Shown here piece after piece: positions 46,131 through 57,230 of a DNA stretch of 64,000 nt. The translations under genes were made by a program, and so were the position numbers. Within the stretch, counting starts at the first letter, position 1. Each line of letters begins with the position of its first letter. The notes below the pieces were generated by a model that was given only the letters and a program-made list of their open reading frames with translations, made no database searches and was not told where the DNA came from. This stretch comes from Athripsodes cinereus (lineage: Eukaryota > Arthropoda > Insecta > Trichoptera > Leptoceridae). The stretch is taken from the NCBI GenBank assembly GCA_947579605.1, contig OX388307.1, positions 32,217,237-32,281,236 on the forward strand, read 5' to 3'.

Positions 46131-46849
46131 GAATAAATTGGTTAAAATCCACTAACGAGTAAATTTTTCGATTAAGAAACAATTTCACCCTTTAGTTACG
46201 GGCGTTACGGCGCATGTTATTATTGATCCAATTAAAGTATTCCTTGACGAGCGACTGTCAAATCCTTAGTGTATATTTGTCACACCTCGCTTCACTTTGT
46301 ACTGAAGGTACATTTGTCAATACAATTGTCAATAACGCTATGTATTATCTATCTTATTATTATATTGTTGTAGGCAACCCTAGAAAATGTAGAATATTAA
46401 TATGATACATTCGATAAATTGAAACAAATGTTTCTTTTTAATATAAATTATTGATTGAGAGAGGCGTTTTTCGACTTACCAGGTTATCAATCTGTTAGTC
46501 GTAAGATGTATCTTTTTCGATCGATTATTTATAGTAAAAAGAAACACTTGTTTCGTTTTACCTTATTATGGAATTATACAACGTGTACCCCGACACAATT
46601 ACATAATAGTATGATACGTAATAATTATAAATACAAATATTTAGCAAAATATTCCACACATAATATAAGTTGAAAATGAATTAAAGAGATACGAATAACA
46701 CATCAAAAATGTGGTTATAAGTAGTGTAATGGTAGAAAATCAAACAATTAATCAAGAGATCCTACATAGATTCCCAAAGTCAATCCTCCAATCCTCATGC
46801 TGTCCACTTACTCCACAATTATGGCAATCATTATTTACTGTGGGATATT

Positions 46850-47130
46850 TGAGTGCCGATGCACCCAGCAGAAATCTGCAATCTCCGTGATTAGGAGATA
46901 CGATAGTCTTGGCTGGGTCATGTTCTGTGAATTTTCAATGAACGTTGGCCAAAAAAAGCACCGTTCTTTCATCTGCGCAAGTATTACAACTGCTCGGGAA
47001 TCCCTCTTTTACAGTACACCGTTCCTATAACAACGAGATTAGAGCACAAAAATGTCGCGGGAAGAGGTGACAAAATTAGCGCAGAGTCGCTCTAAATGGA
47101 GGAGGCTGCGTTGGGGGCTTGATTGATGAT
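46850..47130 (+). pseudogene. Degraded RTE-B LINE tail
   Basis: Collinear with 32818-33110: gatgcacccagcagaaatct, gtcttggctgggtcatgttc, cagtacaccgttcctataac and gcgggaagaggtgacaaaat. Several frameshifts and stops. The GAT tail is decayed. Confidence 0.8.
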
Positions 47131-47579
47131 ACATACATACTTGGGCTTCATTCATACTCAGAACCATGATCAAATTAAATTAAGAAAGAATCATTCTCCA
47201 TTTCTTGCTCACACAGTTTAACAAACCACGGAAACAATTTAAAACAGCAAAAAAATCGTACTTTATTTCACCCAAAAAAATATTTTTACTCTTTCTATTA
47301 TTCTTTTCGATTTGATTATATTTTTTTATATTGAGTTTAATTATACTTTTTTTATTATGTGCAAACAGCTTTACTAAAATATTGTTTTTAGATTTATGCA
47401 ATATTAATATTATAGATTTATGTTATAAGTTTACTTTAGCTGGTCGTAGGTGTAAGAAACATCGCAATTAGATTGAAAGTAATAATAAAGATTTTTATAA
47501 ATGGCCAATATATTCAATAATCCATTTCTAATGAAACGAATTTTATTTTACTTTATATTTTAAAGCCTTGCTAATAAAT
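47131..47579. other. AT-rich non-coding stretch
   Basis: A 73-codon minus frame is lysine/asparagine-rich as expected from AT bias. No gene is supported. Confidence 0.4.
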
Positions 47580-47832
47580 TTCTGTATTTTACTACATGAA
47601 ATCATGGACAAAACCCTCAGAGACAGACTCAGACACACTAAAATAAGAAAAAAATGTGAAACTGAGGATAATATCTGCTGGAACAGAAAGTGAAGAAGGT
47701 TCTGAAGGAACCACGTGGATCGCATGAGTAGTGACAGAATAACCCACATCGCCGCGAACAAGATTCTACCAATCCGAAAATTGCCAGGAAGACCACCTGA
47801 GGCAAGTTCCGAACAAAGATAAAGAATTTTAC
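47580..47832 (+). pseudogene. RTE-type LINE C-terminal fragment (family D)
   Basis: The plus strand reads DKTLRDRLRHTKIRKKC, stops, then RNHVDRMSSDRITHIAANKI and KLPGRPPE. The R..I......W..HV.RM...R and GRPP pattern is typical of RTE-clade C-termini. It is joined directly to the hammerhead-like 3' end at 47833, so the two may be one element. Confidence 0.6.
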
Positions 47833-47985
47833 TTTTGCCTGACGATGAGAGCTGAAGCTCTTGAAAGCCGGCTCGCAAAAATAAATAAAGTCAATAGTGG
47901 AATAACTATATATTGTGTTTCATTTTAAAAAATATTAATATGAACTTCCACCAAGAACCGTCGGTCGATAAATTAAACATTATTT
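47833..47985 (+). repeat. 3'-end family with hammerhead-like core
   Basis: TTTTGC (47833-47838), CTGACGA (47839-47845), a hairpin agagc-tgaa-gctct, GAAA (47863-47866), GCCGGC, TC and GCAAAA (47875-47880). The first and last blocks pair as a stem I would. Downstream are aaataaataaagtcaatagt, attgtgtttcatttt and cttccaccaagaaccgtcgg. A type I hammerhead is possible but stem II has a mismatch next to the core. Confidence 0.55.
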
Positions 47986-48664
47986 GGTAAGAGGTTTGTT
48001 AGTTATAATTATAAATTTCTAATGTAAGTTATTCATAATAAAGAAAAACAAGTTAGAAATATAATCATTTAAAAAACTTGTGTATTTCTGATTTCTAAGA
48101 ATTAATAACGTATTCCAAAAAAATTATTAAAAAAATTCGCAGGATGCTTATTTAGATTATTTTTAAATAACAAAAAACACAAATTCAGTAGAATAACAAA
48201 AATAAAGTATGATATGTTAGCGCGTATATAACAATATCCTGTAAAAATCAAATTATTTTTTGTATCAAAAAACCTTGTGCTTTTATTATTAATACTTGTG
48301 TATTTTATGTTTCGAAATATTTACATAAAAATACTAAATTTATAAAATGTAAAGGTAATTTTTCCAAAACACTTGCAGGCATTAAGTCAACGCCGTGATC
48401 AAGTTGAGAAGGAAACATGTCAATAATTTTAGTTAAAAAAAAATAACATATATACATCTATTGAGCATCAACATGTACTGAAGTGGTATGGTTGAATTTT
48501 CATAGTAAATATGGTTGAATTACCATAGTAGTAATTATGAAGTGGTATGGTTGAATTATCTCTCTCGAAATCAATTATCTATAGTAGAAAGAAACACTTG
48601 TTTCAAATTACATAATTTTGAAATTCTACTACGTGTGCACCGACAGAATTAATAAAATTTTGGT
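47986..48664. other. Non-coding stretch
   Basis: Near 48476-48560 are short partial repeats of gaagtggtatggttgaatt. The block tagaaagaaacacttgtttc (48583-48604) also appears, diverged, at 46535-46557, so part of this is dispersed repeat. No gene. Confidence 0.4.
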
Positions 48665-48677
48665 AATCAGTCCCATA

Positions 48678-49063
48678 CTAAACTTTGAAAACAAGTATCT
48701 TAGAAGGATTTTGGATGTCAAATGGTATGAACATGTTACAAATGATGCTGTGCGCCGGCGCACCCAGCAGAGACCTGTAATCTCTGTAATACAGGAGAGA
48801 CGATGGTCCTGGCTGGGACATGTTTTGAGAATGCCTAATGATAGTTGGTCAAAAAGAGCACTGTTCTTCCGTCCGCAGGGGCTCCGTCGGCCCGGGCGTC
48901 CCTCTTTCACAATACACCGTTCCTATGACAACGATATCAGAGCGCAATTAATGTCGTGGAAAGAGGTGACGCAATTGGCACAGAGACGCTCTGAATGGAG
49001 GAGGCTGGTTTCTGCCCTGTGCTCCCGAGAGGAGCGTTGAGGACGATGATGATGATGATGATG
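48678..49063 (+). mobile_element. RTE-B LINE, 5'-truncated, with TSD
   Basis: Starts ctaaactttgaaaacaagta and runs to (GAT)n. It encodes NKYLRRILDVKWYEHVTNDA, RRRTQQRP, RWSWLGHVLRMP, SWKEVTQLAQRR and LCSREER, with a stop at 49038-49040. AATCAGTCCCATA at 48665-48677 and 49064-49076 is a perfect 13-bp target-site duplication. Few differences from 32680-33129 suggest both are recent. No catalytic domain remains. Confidence 0.92.
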
Positions 49064-49286
49064 AATCAGTCCCATAAATTACATTCAGATTGCCCTCTAC
49101 GTGCCACGTAAAAAAATACGTTCATGATGGATGGTTTACCTCATCGCTGAATTCTTGACAACAATTGTCTTAGACGTGAGATTTTACGAGCACTGCTTCC
49201 AAAGAAAAGAGTGCTATAATTATTGTTTACCGAGTCCTCTATTGTTCGATTAAGCAAAAAAAAAATGGATTAGATTCTTTTTCATA

Positions 49287-49443
49287 CCTGAGCCCGTAGA
49301 CAATTTGTACTTGGCGATCGCCTACAAACGAATTTTCGTCAATAACTGCAACAATAACGCATAATTATACGGTACGTGTAGGTAGATTGTCGAAAAGTTC
49401 GCCAGTAGACGATCGCTAAGTACAAATTGTCTACGGGCTCAGG
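49287..49443. mobile_element. MITE family M3, best copy
   Basis: 157 bp. CCTGAGCCCGTAGACAATTT and gtacttggcgatcg on the left match the inverted right end gtctacgggctcagg with only a few mismatches over about 38 bp. No clear target-site duplication. Confidence 0.82.
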
Positions 49444-49844
49444 TGCTTCTCTGTTATTTATTCAGTATTGAAATAAAACACACGTTTTGTTTTCAGAACC
49501 ACGCAATGCTCCCAACGCGAGATCGTCTGCTGCGTGTTCGAAAATCGATCAAATTTATGTATTTTGTACAATCTCCCCTAATCTCTACAAACATAATATT
49601 ACATATTATATCTATACCATCACGTTGTTACATAAATAATATAACAAAAACATTATTCAACCCTTACAGAAATATCCTCCGAAGCAATCAACTTTATGAA
49701 AAATTTCATATTTATTTTATAACTTTATCAATTTTGAAGGAACAAATAAAAGTAAGATATATATTTTAATTTTTATTTTATATTGATTGTTTATTCAGGA
49801 GTTTGTTCAGGAGTAAGCTGAAAACACTGCTTTTCAAGAAAAGC

Positions 49845-49925
49845 CATGGCGCCCTTGAGATGGTCACGGATCATCAAACGGCGCCAAATATAAATTGTCT
49901 TTATTATTATTATTTCATATCTCAT
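49845..49925 (+). repeat. LINE 3' end (WNxLP family)
   Basis: The block agccatggcgcccttgagat, ggtcacggatcatcaaacgg, cgcc and a (TTA)n tail recurs at 52866-52912 and, diverged, at 56305-56350. It is the 3' end of the LINE whose coding fragment lies at 52485-52865. Confidence 0.6.
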
Positions 49926-50015
49926 TTATTTAACAAAACAATATTAGATTCTACATTTTGAACACAATATAAGATTAACAATAAAATTTAAATATAACAT
50001 TAATAAATAAATATA

Positions 50016-50220
50016 ACATATCCCACAAGTGGGGTAGCCAGCAGATCAGCTGCATGTAAGAAACATGCAAACTGTCCTCTTCGTGCCAATATAAAATCAA
50101 GACATTCAGGATGGGTGGCAAACCTCATCGCTGAATTTAAGATGTAAAATGTCTTATTTTTTTCGAACACCTGCCTTTTACAGGGCACTCGAAAACTTAC
50201 GCAGAAGAGTGGGAGACTTA
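50016..50220 (-). repeat. SINE-Y, best body copy
   Basis: From the 3' side: catatcccacaagtggggta, gccagcagatcagctgcatg, taagaaacatgcaaactgtc, ctcttcgtgccaatataaaa, catcgctgaatttaagatgt, gccttttacagggcactcga and aacttacgcagaagagtggg. About twenty copies lie in the window in both orientations. No pol III A/B boxes were recognised. Confidence 0.8.
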
Positions 50221-50329
50221 AAATATTAAAATAAATTTATATTCAAAATGTAGAACCCCAACATTATTCGAATTGATTCTTCCATGATGTTTTATGAAAT
50301 AGTAAAATCATGGGAGATCACTTACAGAG

Positions 50330-50616
50330 CTACAGGGACAAAAACCTTCTTACTATCCTGGTGGACGATAGAAGTACGGCCTTCTGCATGCTGTATTTGA
50401 GCCTGTCATCTACTCCCAGTTTTCTGAGATTACTTGACAGACTCTTAGGTATTAAACCATTCACAGACACCACTATAGGCACGATGATTGTGGTAGGTGT
50501 TCCCACATATCTTTGATTTCGTGAGCAAGATCAAGATATTTTATTATTTTATCTTGCTCAGCTTTATTTAAATTTTCATCGTTTGGTATAGTGATGTCTA
50601 TGATGTATGTTTTACG
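50330..50616 (-). pseudogene. LINE C-terminal nuclease-like fragment, distal part
   Basis: Together with 53235-53290 this encodes ANRPDIVLVDRRCRKTYIID, TIPNDENLNKAEQDKIIKYL, AHEIKDMWEH, a one-base frameshift, then IVPIVVSVNGLIPKSL and MQKAVLLSSTRIVRRFLSL, stop at 50330-50332. The RPD plus 14 residues plus D pattern is like the restriction-like endonuclease motif of R2/R4-type LINEs, but I am not certain of the clade. A hAT element split the codons for RRC-RKT. Confidence 0.6.
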
Positions 50617-50830
50617 CAGAGATGTGCAAAATACTTCCAAAAAAGTATTTAAATACAAAATACAAATACTTTTGAATTTTTGTATTTCAAATACAAAATA
50701 CTAAATACTTTTTCAAAATGGTATTTAAATACAAAATACGTATTTTCAAAATACTTTTTAAAATACCTTTTTAAAATACTTTTTACAAATAGTCGAACAA
50801 AGTGTAAGACAAAAGTATTTAATATTTAAA

Positions 50831-52300
50831 CCATTGATGAATGAAAATTAAATTAAAAACTGAACAAAAGTATACATAAGTGGAGAAAGGGTTGACATGA
50901 TTAGAAACAGTTGCCTTGTCGCTACCATCTATATGCGGACGATTTGCAAATCTATACACATGCTAAACTTCACAATATCTCCTCTGCCATTTATTCTACC
51001 AATGAGTGTTTGCAACAGATCTCAAACTGGGCTAGTGCTCATGGATTACTCCTCAATGCCTCAAAAACCCAGACAATATTCATTGGTAGCCTTCACTCTG
51101 TATCCAGGTTGAAAAATGTGAATTTACCTCCCACTACTATGAATTCAGTAGCAATACCCTCTTCGGCGACAGTAAAGAATTTGGGCATAATCATGGACCA
51201 GAGACTCTCTTGGCAGCATCAATTTAACACTCTAAAGAAAAAGTTTTTTTACAAGTTCCACACTCTTAAGATGCTGCAAAAATTCTTGCCCACTAAAGTA
51301 AAAATTTTATTGGTCCAATCCTTGCTGTTGCCCATTATCGACTATGCTGATATCGTGTATGTGGACATGAATCAGGATCTAATTGACAAACTTGATCGAC
51401 TTCAGAATGTTGGCATAAGGTTTATTTTTAATCTAAAAAAACTGACCACATTTCTGAATATCGTAATACCCTGAAATGGCTTACTGTACGACAAAGACGT
51501 GAGCTCCATCTACTCACATTTGTCCACAATGCTTTGTACGCAGGATCAACCCCGTACTATATTAAGGAGGCTTTTGAATACTTGGCGAGTCACGGTTTAC
51601 CTCTGAGGTCGAATAACCAGCGCATCCTGTCAATCCCGGCTCATGGTAAACTTTCATCTCAAAATCTTTTGCAGTTCAGGGTGCTCGTTGCTGGAATAAT
51701 CTCCCTTCAAAATTTAGGCTGACTCAAAGTCTGACGTCTTTCAAGCGAGCCGTTAAGGAGAAAATGATTTCCACAAATACAAACACAGCCTCTGAAACCT
51801 GAAACCCATCACTCCTAACCCCCCCTCCTTTTTTCCCCCCTTTTCCTTTCCCTTTATGTATGTATGTTTGTATCTTTTTTTTGCAGTCTCTCCCTTTTTA
51901 TATATATGTGTGTATGTTTTGTATATATGTTCACTTTGTGAATGTATTTTTTTTTCTCTTTTATTTCCAAAATTCTTTAGATCATTGATTTTATTTTTAT
52001 CATATGTTTTTTTTTTCTTTTTAAGTTGATACTTTTGGGTTAGTTGGAAGAGATCGCGCCTTTGCGATAAACTCGCGCTCTGTATATTGATTGTATTTAA
52101 TTTGAATGTATACCTTTTATGTAATTGCTTTTAATCAATGTACAGTAAAGAATGAATAAATAAATTAGATATAGCATTGCTTGCAGACAATTAATGAATA
52201 CCATTGATGAATGAAAAACTGGACAAGAGTATACATAAATGGAGAAAGGGTTGACATGATTTGATATATCATTGCTTGCAGACAATGAGGATGAGCCTTA
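50831..52300 (+). repeat. About 95-bp duplication flanking the nested LINE
   Basis: The block accattgatgaatgaaaa, gtatacataa, tggagaaagggttgacatga occurs at 50831-50900 and 52200-52262. The following piece tagcattgcttgcagacaat also occurs twice (52173 and 52268). The LINE apparently inserted within the first unit of an older tandem duplication. Confidence 0.65.
50902..52168 (+). pseudogene. CR1-like LINE, 5'-truncated in the RT palm
   Basis: Begins just before the catalytic YADD box (YHLYADDLQIY, near 50920) and continues QQISNWASAHGLLLNASKTQ, VKNLGIIMDQRLSW, LLLPIIDYADIVY and RLQNVGIRFI. A frameshift near 51465 leads to LKWLTVRQRRELHLLTFVHN and TPYYIKE, and another to ARCWNNLPSKFR and SFKRAVKEKM. 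The 3' UTR ends with gggttagttggaagagatcg, gcgataaactcgcgctctg, atcaatgtacagtaaagaat and (AAAT)n. This 3' end is the source sequence for the many solo copies in the window. Inactive. Confidence 0.85.
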
Positions 52301-52484
52301 GGAAGAACTGTCAAAATAGAAAAAAAAAATTAAGTCATGACAAAATGTACCGTTGTTAGAAGAGATAACCCGAAAATTGTCATAAATGGATTGAGTATCA
52401 TCAAGCAGGTAAGAGAATTCCTGACTTGGTTTGCAAAATAAATCAGAATGGATAATCCAAATCTGAAATCGTATGGACTACTGT

Positions 52485-52920
52485 AACATCATATTATATA
52501 CAGGACTGCTCCAAACTCTTCCTTATCGTCTTCAGATGGTTTTAAATGTTGCCTCCGGATCATTTACAGAGAGAGTAAGAGCTGCACATAACTTCACTAC
52601 TAAGAAGTCTACACTAACTGTGAGTCCTAGAGATAGTGGTGTTTAAACTGTGTCTCACTGTCCACAAGGCAGCACACCACCCACTGAGCTGTTCCGCTGA
52701 CGAAAATGTGTGGTGAAGGCTGTGATCAGCTTCTTCAACTCGTTGAACTCAAAAGGTCAAATACCTCTAAATTTGCAGAAAGAAGAAACAGAGTCGCAGC
52801 GTCATCTGCCTGGAACAGATTGCCTCCAGACAAAATTGAAATAGCTACCATTCGGGAGAAATCACAGCGCCCTTGAGATGGCCATGAAACATTAAACGGC
52901 GTCATTTATAATTTGTTCAA
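52485..52920 (+). pseudogene. L2/CR1-type LINE C-terminal fragment
   Basis: Broken frames give LQMVLNVASGSFTERVRAAH and then NRVAASSAWNRLPPDKIE, which correspond to the end of CR1/L2-type polyproteins (Q.VLN.AAR..., then R..AASAWN.LP). It ends in the gcccttgagatggccatgaa, cattaaacggcgtc 3' motif shared with 49845-49890. Confidence 0.6.
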
Positions 52921-53234
52921 TCATAATTATTAATTATGTGTGTATATCTCAAACATGGAGTACTCTAATGGAAACGTTGTATTTGTAATTCAACAAATTG
53001 GCAAAAAAGCTTGCGTACGCGCATATCAATTAATGGCAGAATTCTGTTTCAAACAATAAAAAGGTATTTTGTAAAAGTATTTTGTGTAAAATACAAAATA
53101 CTCAAAAAAAGTATTTCAAATAAAATACAAAATACTTTTTACAAAAAGGTATTTGAAATACAAAATACAAATACGTATTTTGTATTTTGTATTTGTATTT
53201 TAAATACTTTTATTTCAAATACGTCACATCTCTG

Positions 53235-53290
53235 GTTTTACGGCATCTGCGATCAACCAACACAATATCTGGTCGATTAGCTAGAATTAT
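53235..53290 (-). pseudogene. LINE C-terminal nuclease-like fragment, proximal part
   Basis: Encodes the LANRPDIVLVDRRCR part on the minus strand. It continues at 50616 after removal of the hAT insertion and one GTTTTACG copy. Confidence 0.6.
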
Positions 53291-53429
53291 TATTAGGTAC
53301 TTAAACTTGACCTCAATACGTTGAATTGTGAATAGCAGTGTCCACACAGCTGACTGAAAACGTCACCAATATTCAATCATTCGGTGGCAATTCGGAGCAT
53401 TCATTCGAATAAATGCCTTCGTTACCCGT

Positions 53430-53632
53430 TTCATGGAGGATTTGGAGCTCCCGGCAAAGGATAGGTTTCTCACTCTTTTCTAAAATAAATAATATTATTT
53501 TTTTTGTAAAACAGCACGAATAGGATATTATAATATTTTCAATTCAGAAACAAGATATGCCACCCGTTCTGAATCTCTTAATTTGTATTTGCACGGAGAA
53601 AATAAATGTCATGTTTGATTTATGCATTAAGT
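53430..53632 (+). repeat. SINE-Y copy
   Basis: Has tcatggaggatttggagctc, ccggcaaaggataggtttct, cactcttttct, acaagatatgccacccgttc, tgaatctctta and gcacggagaaa. It is truncated before the TAG tail. Confidence 0.62.
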
Positions 53633-53964
53633 CTTCTTTTATCCTAATCGTGGGAGGTTCTGTAATGGTATTGGAAGATTGATACCAACATTGAATCGAC
53701 ACTCCATCCTCTTTGTCTACCTCAAAATGGATGCGACGTGAATAAGTAAATAGATGTTAAATTTTGTTGTCTTAGAATTAATAAACGATATGATAAACTC
53801 TCTCGTTATGGAAATGAAAAAAAATGTATAAAATCACTTGATAAATAATGTGTCATATTATAACATAGAATGAATTATGAAATATTTGGTATGTACAATT
53901 AGGTATTTCCGTAAACATTAACATACTTAATATAAGTGCGTATAAAATTATGCTTATCATAATA
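53633..53964 (-). other. Downstream flank / 3' UTR of the LRR gene
   Basis: Lies just past the stop codon of the chaoptin-type gene and is probably its 3' UTR, at least in part. I do not see a clear AATAAA signal on the minus strand here. Confidence 0.4.
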
Positions 53965-54272
53965 TTAAAATATGAATAATTTTACTATCACCAGATTAAA
54001 GAAGACAGCCATTAAAGTTATGGACAAATGCTTAGATGTGATGGATGCAGCGGCTGCTAAAGCGCTCGCATGACACCGCAGATCTTCCGGGTAGAGTCGT
54101 AGAAGTCGCGTACTTGAAATGGAGTATGAGTAGTGTCCATTCCTGGAACATTCTGCTAATGGTGGAGATCTTCCGACGATTCCTGACTCTCTCACCCACC
54201 GTCTAACCCATCTGCCTAGCCACGCTACTCCGCAGTCGCATGGTATTGGGTTATCGTAGACTGATATGCCAC
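53965..54272 (-). CDS. chp: Chaoptin-type LRR protein, last exon
   Basis: The terminal exon of the gene whose large exon lies at 58974-61945. The acceptor is ttttacttttccacag then GTGGC (exon starts at 54272). The split codon G/GT restores Gly and the frame continues to TAA at 53965-53967. It encodes 101 full codons. First is an LRR C-terminal cap: DNPIPCDCGVAWLGRWVRRW, with cysteines at exon residues 11, 13, 41 and 66 (CxC-27-C-24-C) ending LYPEDLRC. Next comes a small-residue linker (ASALAAAAS) and a hydrophobic end of about 20 residues (LSITLMAVFFNLVIVKLFIF) with no basic tail. That end looks like a GPI-attachment signal. Chaoptin is a GPI-anchored photoreceptor adhesion protein, which fits. 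Confidence 0.88.
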
Positions 54273-54448
54273 CTGTGGAAAAGTAAAACAAATCAACATT
54301 AAAATTATATCAAAAAATATACCAAAGCAGGAAGATCATTTGTGAAAGTTTTTGAAGACATTTAAGTATTCTGTTGGATCCCCGCTTAAACATAATGGCA
54401 TTATGATATAGTATGTAGGTAATTATGTATGTATTAAAAATAACATTG

Positions 54449-54507
54449 TTTTTGGGTTTATAACAAAAACCCAGATATATCTTTTTTTTTAAAAAAAAAA
54501 AAAAAAC
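54449..54507 (+). repeat. tRNA-SINE, 5'-truncated
   Basis: Has tgggtttataacaaaaaccc, agatatatcttttttttt and poly-A. It matches the 3' part of the SINE at 28608-28790 in opposite orientation. Confidence 0.75.
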
Positions 54508-54589
54508 ATTAAAAGCAAAATATTCTCCGGGGACTCCAAGGAATTAAAAACATGAAACTAATAAAAACAGCCTTATTACTAATACTAAG

Positions 54590-54795
54590 CCATCACGACA
54601 TATGTATATTATAAACATGCAAACCGTCTTCTCCATACCATAAACAAAAACAAAGACAATCAGAATGGGTGTCAAACCTCATCGCTGAATTCGTGATGTA
54701 ATAAATGTTTTTATTTTTTCGAACTCATGCCTTTTACAGGACACCCGAAAGCTTACGGAAAAGTGTAGGGGACTAATTCTTTGCTGGGTATATCA
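54590..54795 (-). repeat. SINE-Y copy
   Basis: Has tcacgacatatg, aaacatgcaaaccgtcttct, cagaatgggtgtcaaacctc, atcgctgaattcgtgatgta, tgccttttacaggacacccg, aaagcttacggaaaagtgta and ctaattctttgctgggtata. The last part is the 5' end of the repeat. Confidence 0.75.
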
Positions 54796-55389
54796 CGGAA
54801 ACAAACTAGGTAAAAATAAAAATAGAACATATTATGAAACCTAATAAGAATATCAATAAAGTTCAAATTTAGAACAGCTTTACACTGAAACTGGCATTAA
54901 TTTAATATATCTTAAGACATCGTATTACTAACACCCACATATTGCCAAAACTCTCTCATAAATATTAATTTTTATACACAAAAAATAATAATCTAAATTT
55001 GTTTTATACAAAAACGAGACAAGATAAATAATAATACAATGCGGGGTATATTAAAAATAAGTTAATTTATAGGTAATTTTATTAAATTTTCCAGGCTAAA
55101 ATACTATGAAATGAACGTACACCAAAGTTCTTTTGATATTTTTCCTATCCTAAACAAATATACACCAAATAATAATGAAATTTATTATTAATATATTATG
55201 AACATACATGTAAGGCGTATCGCACACATTACTTTTTGAACGCGAAACCGGTTTCGATAGTGAAACCGTATACTTAAATGAAATTGTTTTTTTTATCTTC
55301 GTCCTTCAATCATTTTCTCAGGAACAAGGGGCAGGAACGAGCCTGTCCTAATCTTGATCGTATCATAACTACTGACAGCGGATTTTTAA

Positions 55390-55535
55390 AGATGAAAGTT
55401 TCAGCTAAGGGTCTCCAATCTAAGGCCTGCGGGATTAATCCGGCCTAGCAGCGCCATCAATCTGGCCAGCGACAGCTTGAAACTAGTGTCATCAATCCAG
55501 CCCGACACAGACAATGTCTAATTGTTGTTACAACA
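55390..55535 (+). repeat. Degraded hAT-type end
   Basis: The run aagggtctccaatctaaggc, ctgcgggattaatccggcct and agcagcgccatcaatctggc resembles the widespread hAT end CAGGGGTCTCCAA..GCCCGCGGG. The other end is not identified. Confidence 0.35.
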
Positions 55536-56254
55536 TTGCTGTGATAAGTTGAGGAAGAAATTTTTATCGAAATAAATTATATGAAAACAATATCATCACA
55601 TTTCTTGATATGAAAAAACAACCGGTTTGTACCTACAACAAAGTGATTAATCCAGGATTTATATTTATTGTTTACATTTTAGGAACGCAACTATTAATTT
55701 TTTCACGTTCGAAACCGGTAGCGCAAAACCATTTTACAAGCCTAGAACGCCTAAAGACTTTTTCAGTTGAAATTAGTTTGAACTGAAAACAAAGTTTGTA
55801 AATTTGATTATTCTATGAAAACATTTGTTTTTATACGATACGTTGCTAGTCAAACCTCAATATTTGTTTTATCATATACATGCAAACTGTGGCGAGTTAT
55901 GTTTGTACAAATCTGTTTGCCAGAGCAAAACTACAACATGTTTCGAGAAGTCATTTTTTTGCATCGCCGTTCAATTTTTTTTCAACAAAATAATATGTAC
56001 TTCTAATATGTTTGTAAACATTAAAATAACTGCCTGAAACAGGTTGCCTACTTTGAACCTGAGGCAAAATCAATCGACTACTACAACAGTTTAAAATACT
56101 AACACAGCCAATAATAACTCATTTTCTGACCCATCATTGTTTTGTTATGTGTGTGTTTTTTTTATAATTGACACTATTATTGAGACATGTTTCTGATTGT
56201 AATTGATTGTGTTAGCATGGTAAACATTTTTTTTATGATTGTGTAAAGTATGTA

Positions 56255-56350
56255 CAAATATGGTATTATGAAAGTGAATAAAGATTATTATTATTATTCA
56301 TTAGTCATGGCCCCCTTGATACAGTCTCAGATAGCAACAAATTGGCGCCA
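56255..56350 (+). repeat. LINE 3' ends in the intron
   Basis: An (ATT)n tail at 56282-56300 is followed by catggcccccttgatacagt and attggcgccatatgac. The latter is a diverged form of the 3' motif at 49845-49890. Confidence 0.45.
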
Positions 56351-57230
56351 TATGACTTTTATTAATATTATTATTTATCTAAATTCAATTCTTGTGGAAC
56401 AAACAGCCAACATAGTAAATATAACAACCATTAATGTAAGATAATATTATATTATGGACCGAAAAAGTATTACGAAAATATAAAAATTCATAGCAACTGA
56501 AACAAGACAAAAATCAATGAAATCAATAACATTATAATAAACATTATGTAATCATGGTTCCGAAATCGAGATATCATATTGATTTTGTCATCTGTGAGTT
56601 ATGTCTAAATAAAGCTAGCTTTTTTTTTTATTAAATTATGCTAAACAAAAATGTAATTGAAATAATTATTATTGTGAAATTTGAATAAAGTTGTTGTGCT
56701 CAAACAAAAAACAATAAAAAAAATCTAAGATAATCAAAAAATAAAAACCATTTTCTTAAAAAGTTCATATGCATTCATAAGAGCATAAATCATAAGACGA
56801 CGAGTCTACGTTCATAAGTCACATTACTAAATTTTGACATAGCATAGTTTTGCTCCTTATTGAGTTTTCATTGAAACTTTTAAATAGTTTTGTCTAGACT
56901 TATAACCTTAAACTTTCAGCTTTAATACAAAATTTGTCTCCAGAATAAGTCTAATTATTCCTTTCTCAAAAACCTTATCGATAACCAGGTGGTTTAAAAC
57001 AGATGTTACAGTAAAAAAAATATCGTATAATAAAAGATTTTATTTTTCATATAATTCAGATGAAATTCGTATTTTGTATTTGCTTTTAGAAAGTTGGTAA
57101 ATGCGTGGGTTCAGATATTTATTATTTATTTCTCAATAGAAAGGTTAAATTCAAGTTTAGTTTTTGTTCATGTAGGTCTCTATATTTTATTACCATTTAT
57201 ATTTAAGAAAGTTTTTTTTTTCTTTTTGTG

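Larger units (their letters stand above)
50617..53234. mobile_element. hAT-like element, 2.6 kb, 8-bp duplication
   Basis: Ends CAGAGATGTG and CACATCTCTG, flanked by GTTTTACG on both sides (50609-50616, 53235-53242). The subterminal 150-200 bp at each end consist of dense aaatacaaaatac and aaaagtatttt motifs, as expected for transposase-binding repeats. No recognisable transposase remains. The inside holds a CR1-like LINE and another LINE fragment. Joining the flanks restores the reading frame of the host LINE. Confidence 0.87.
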
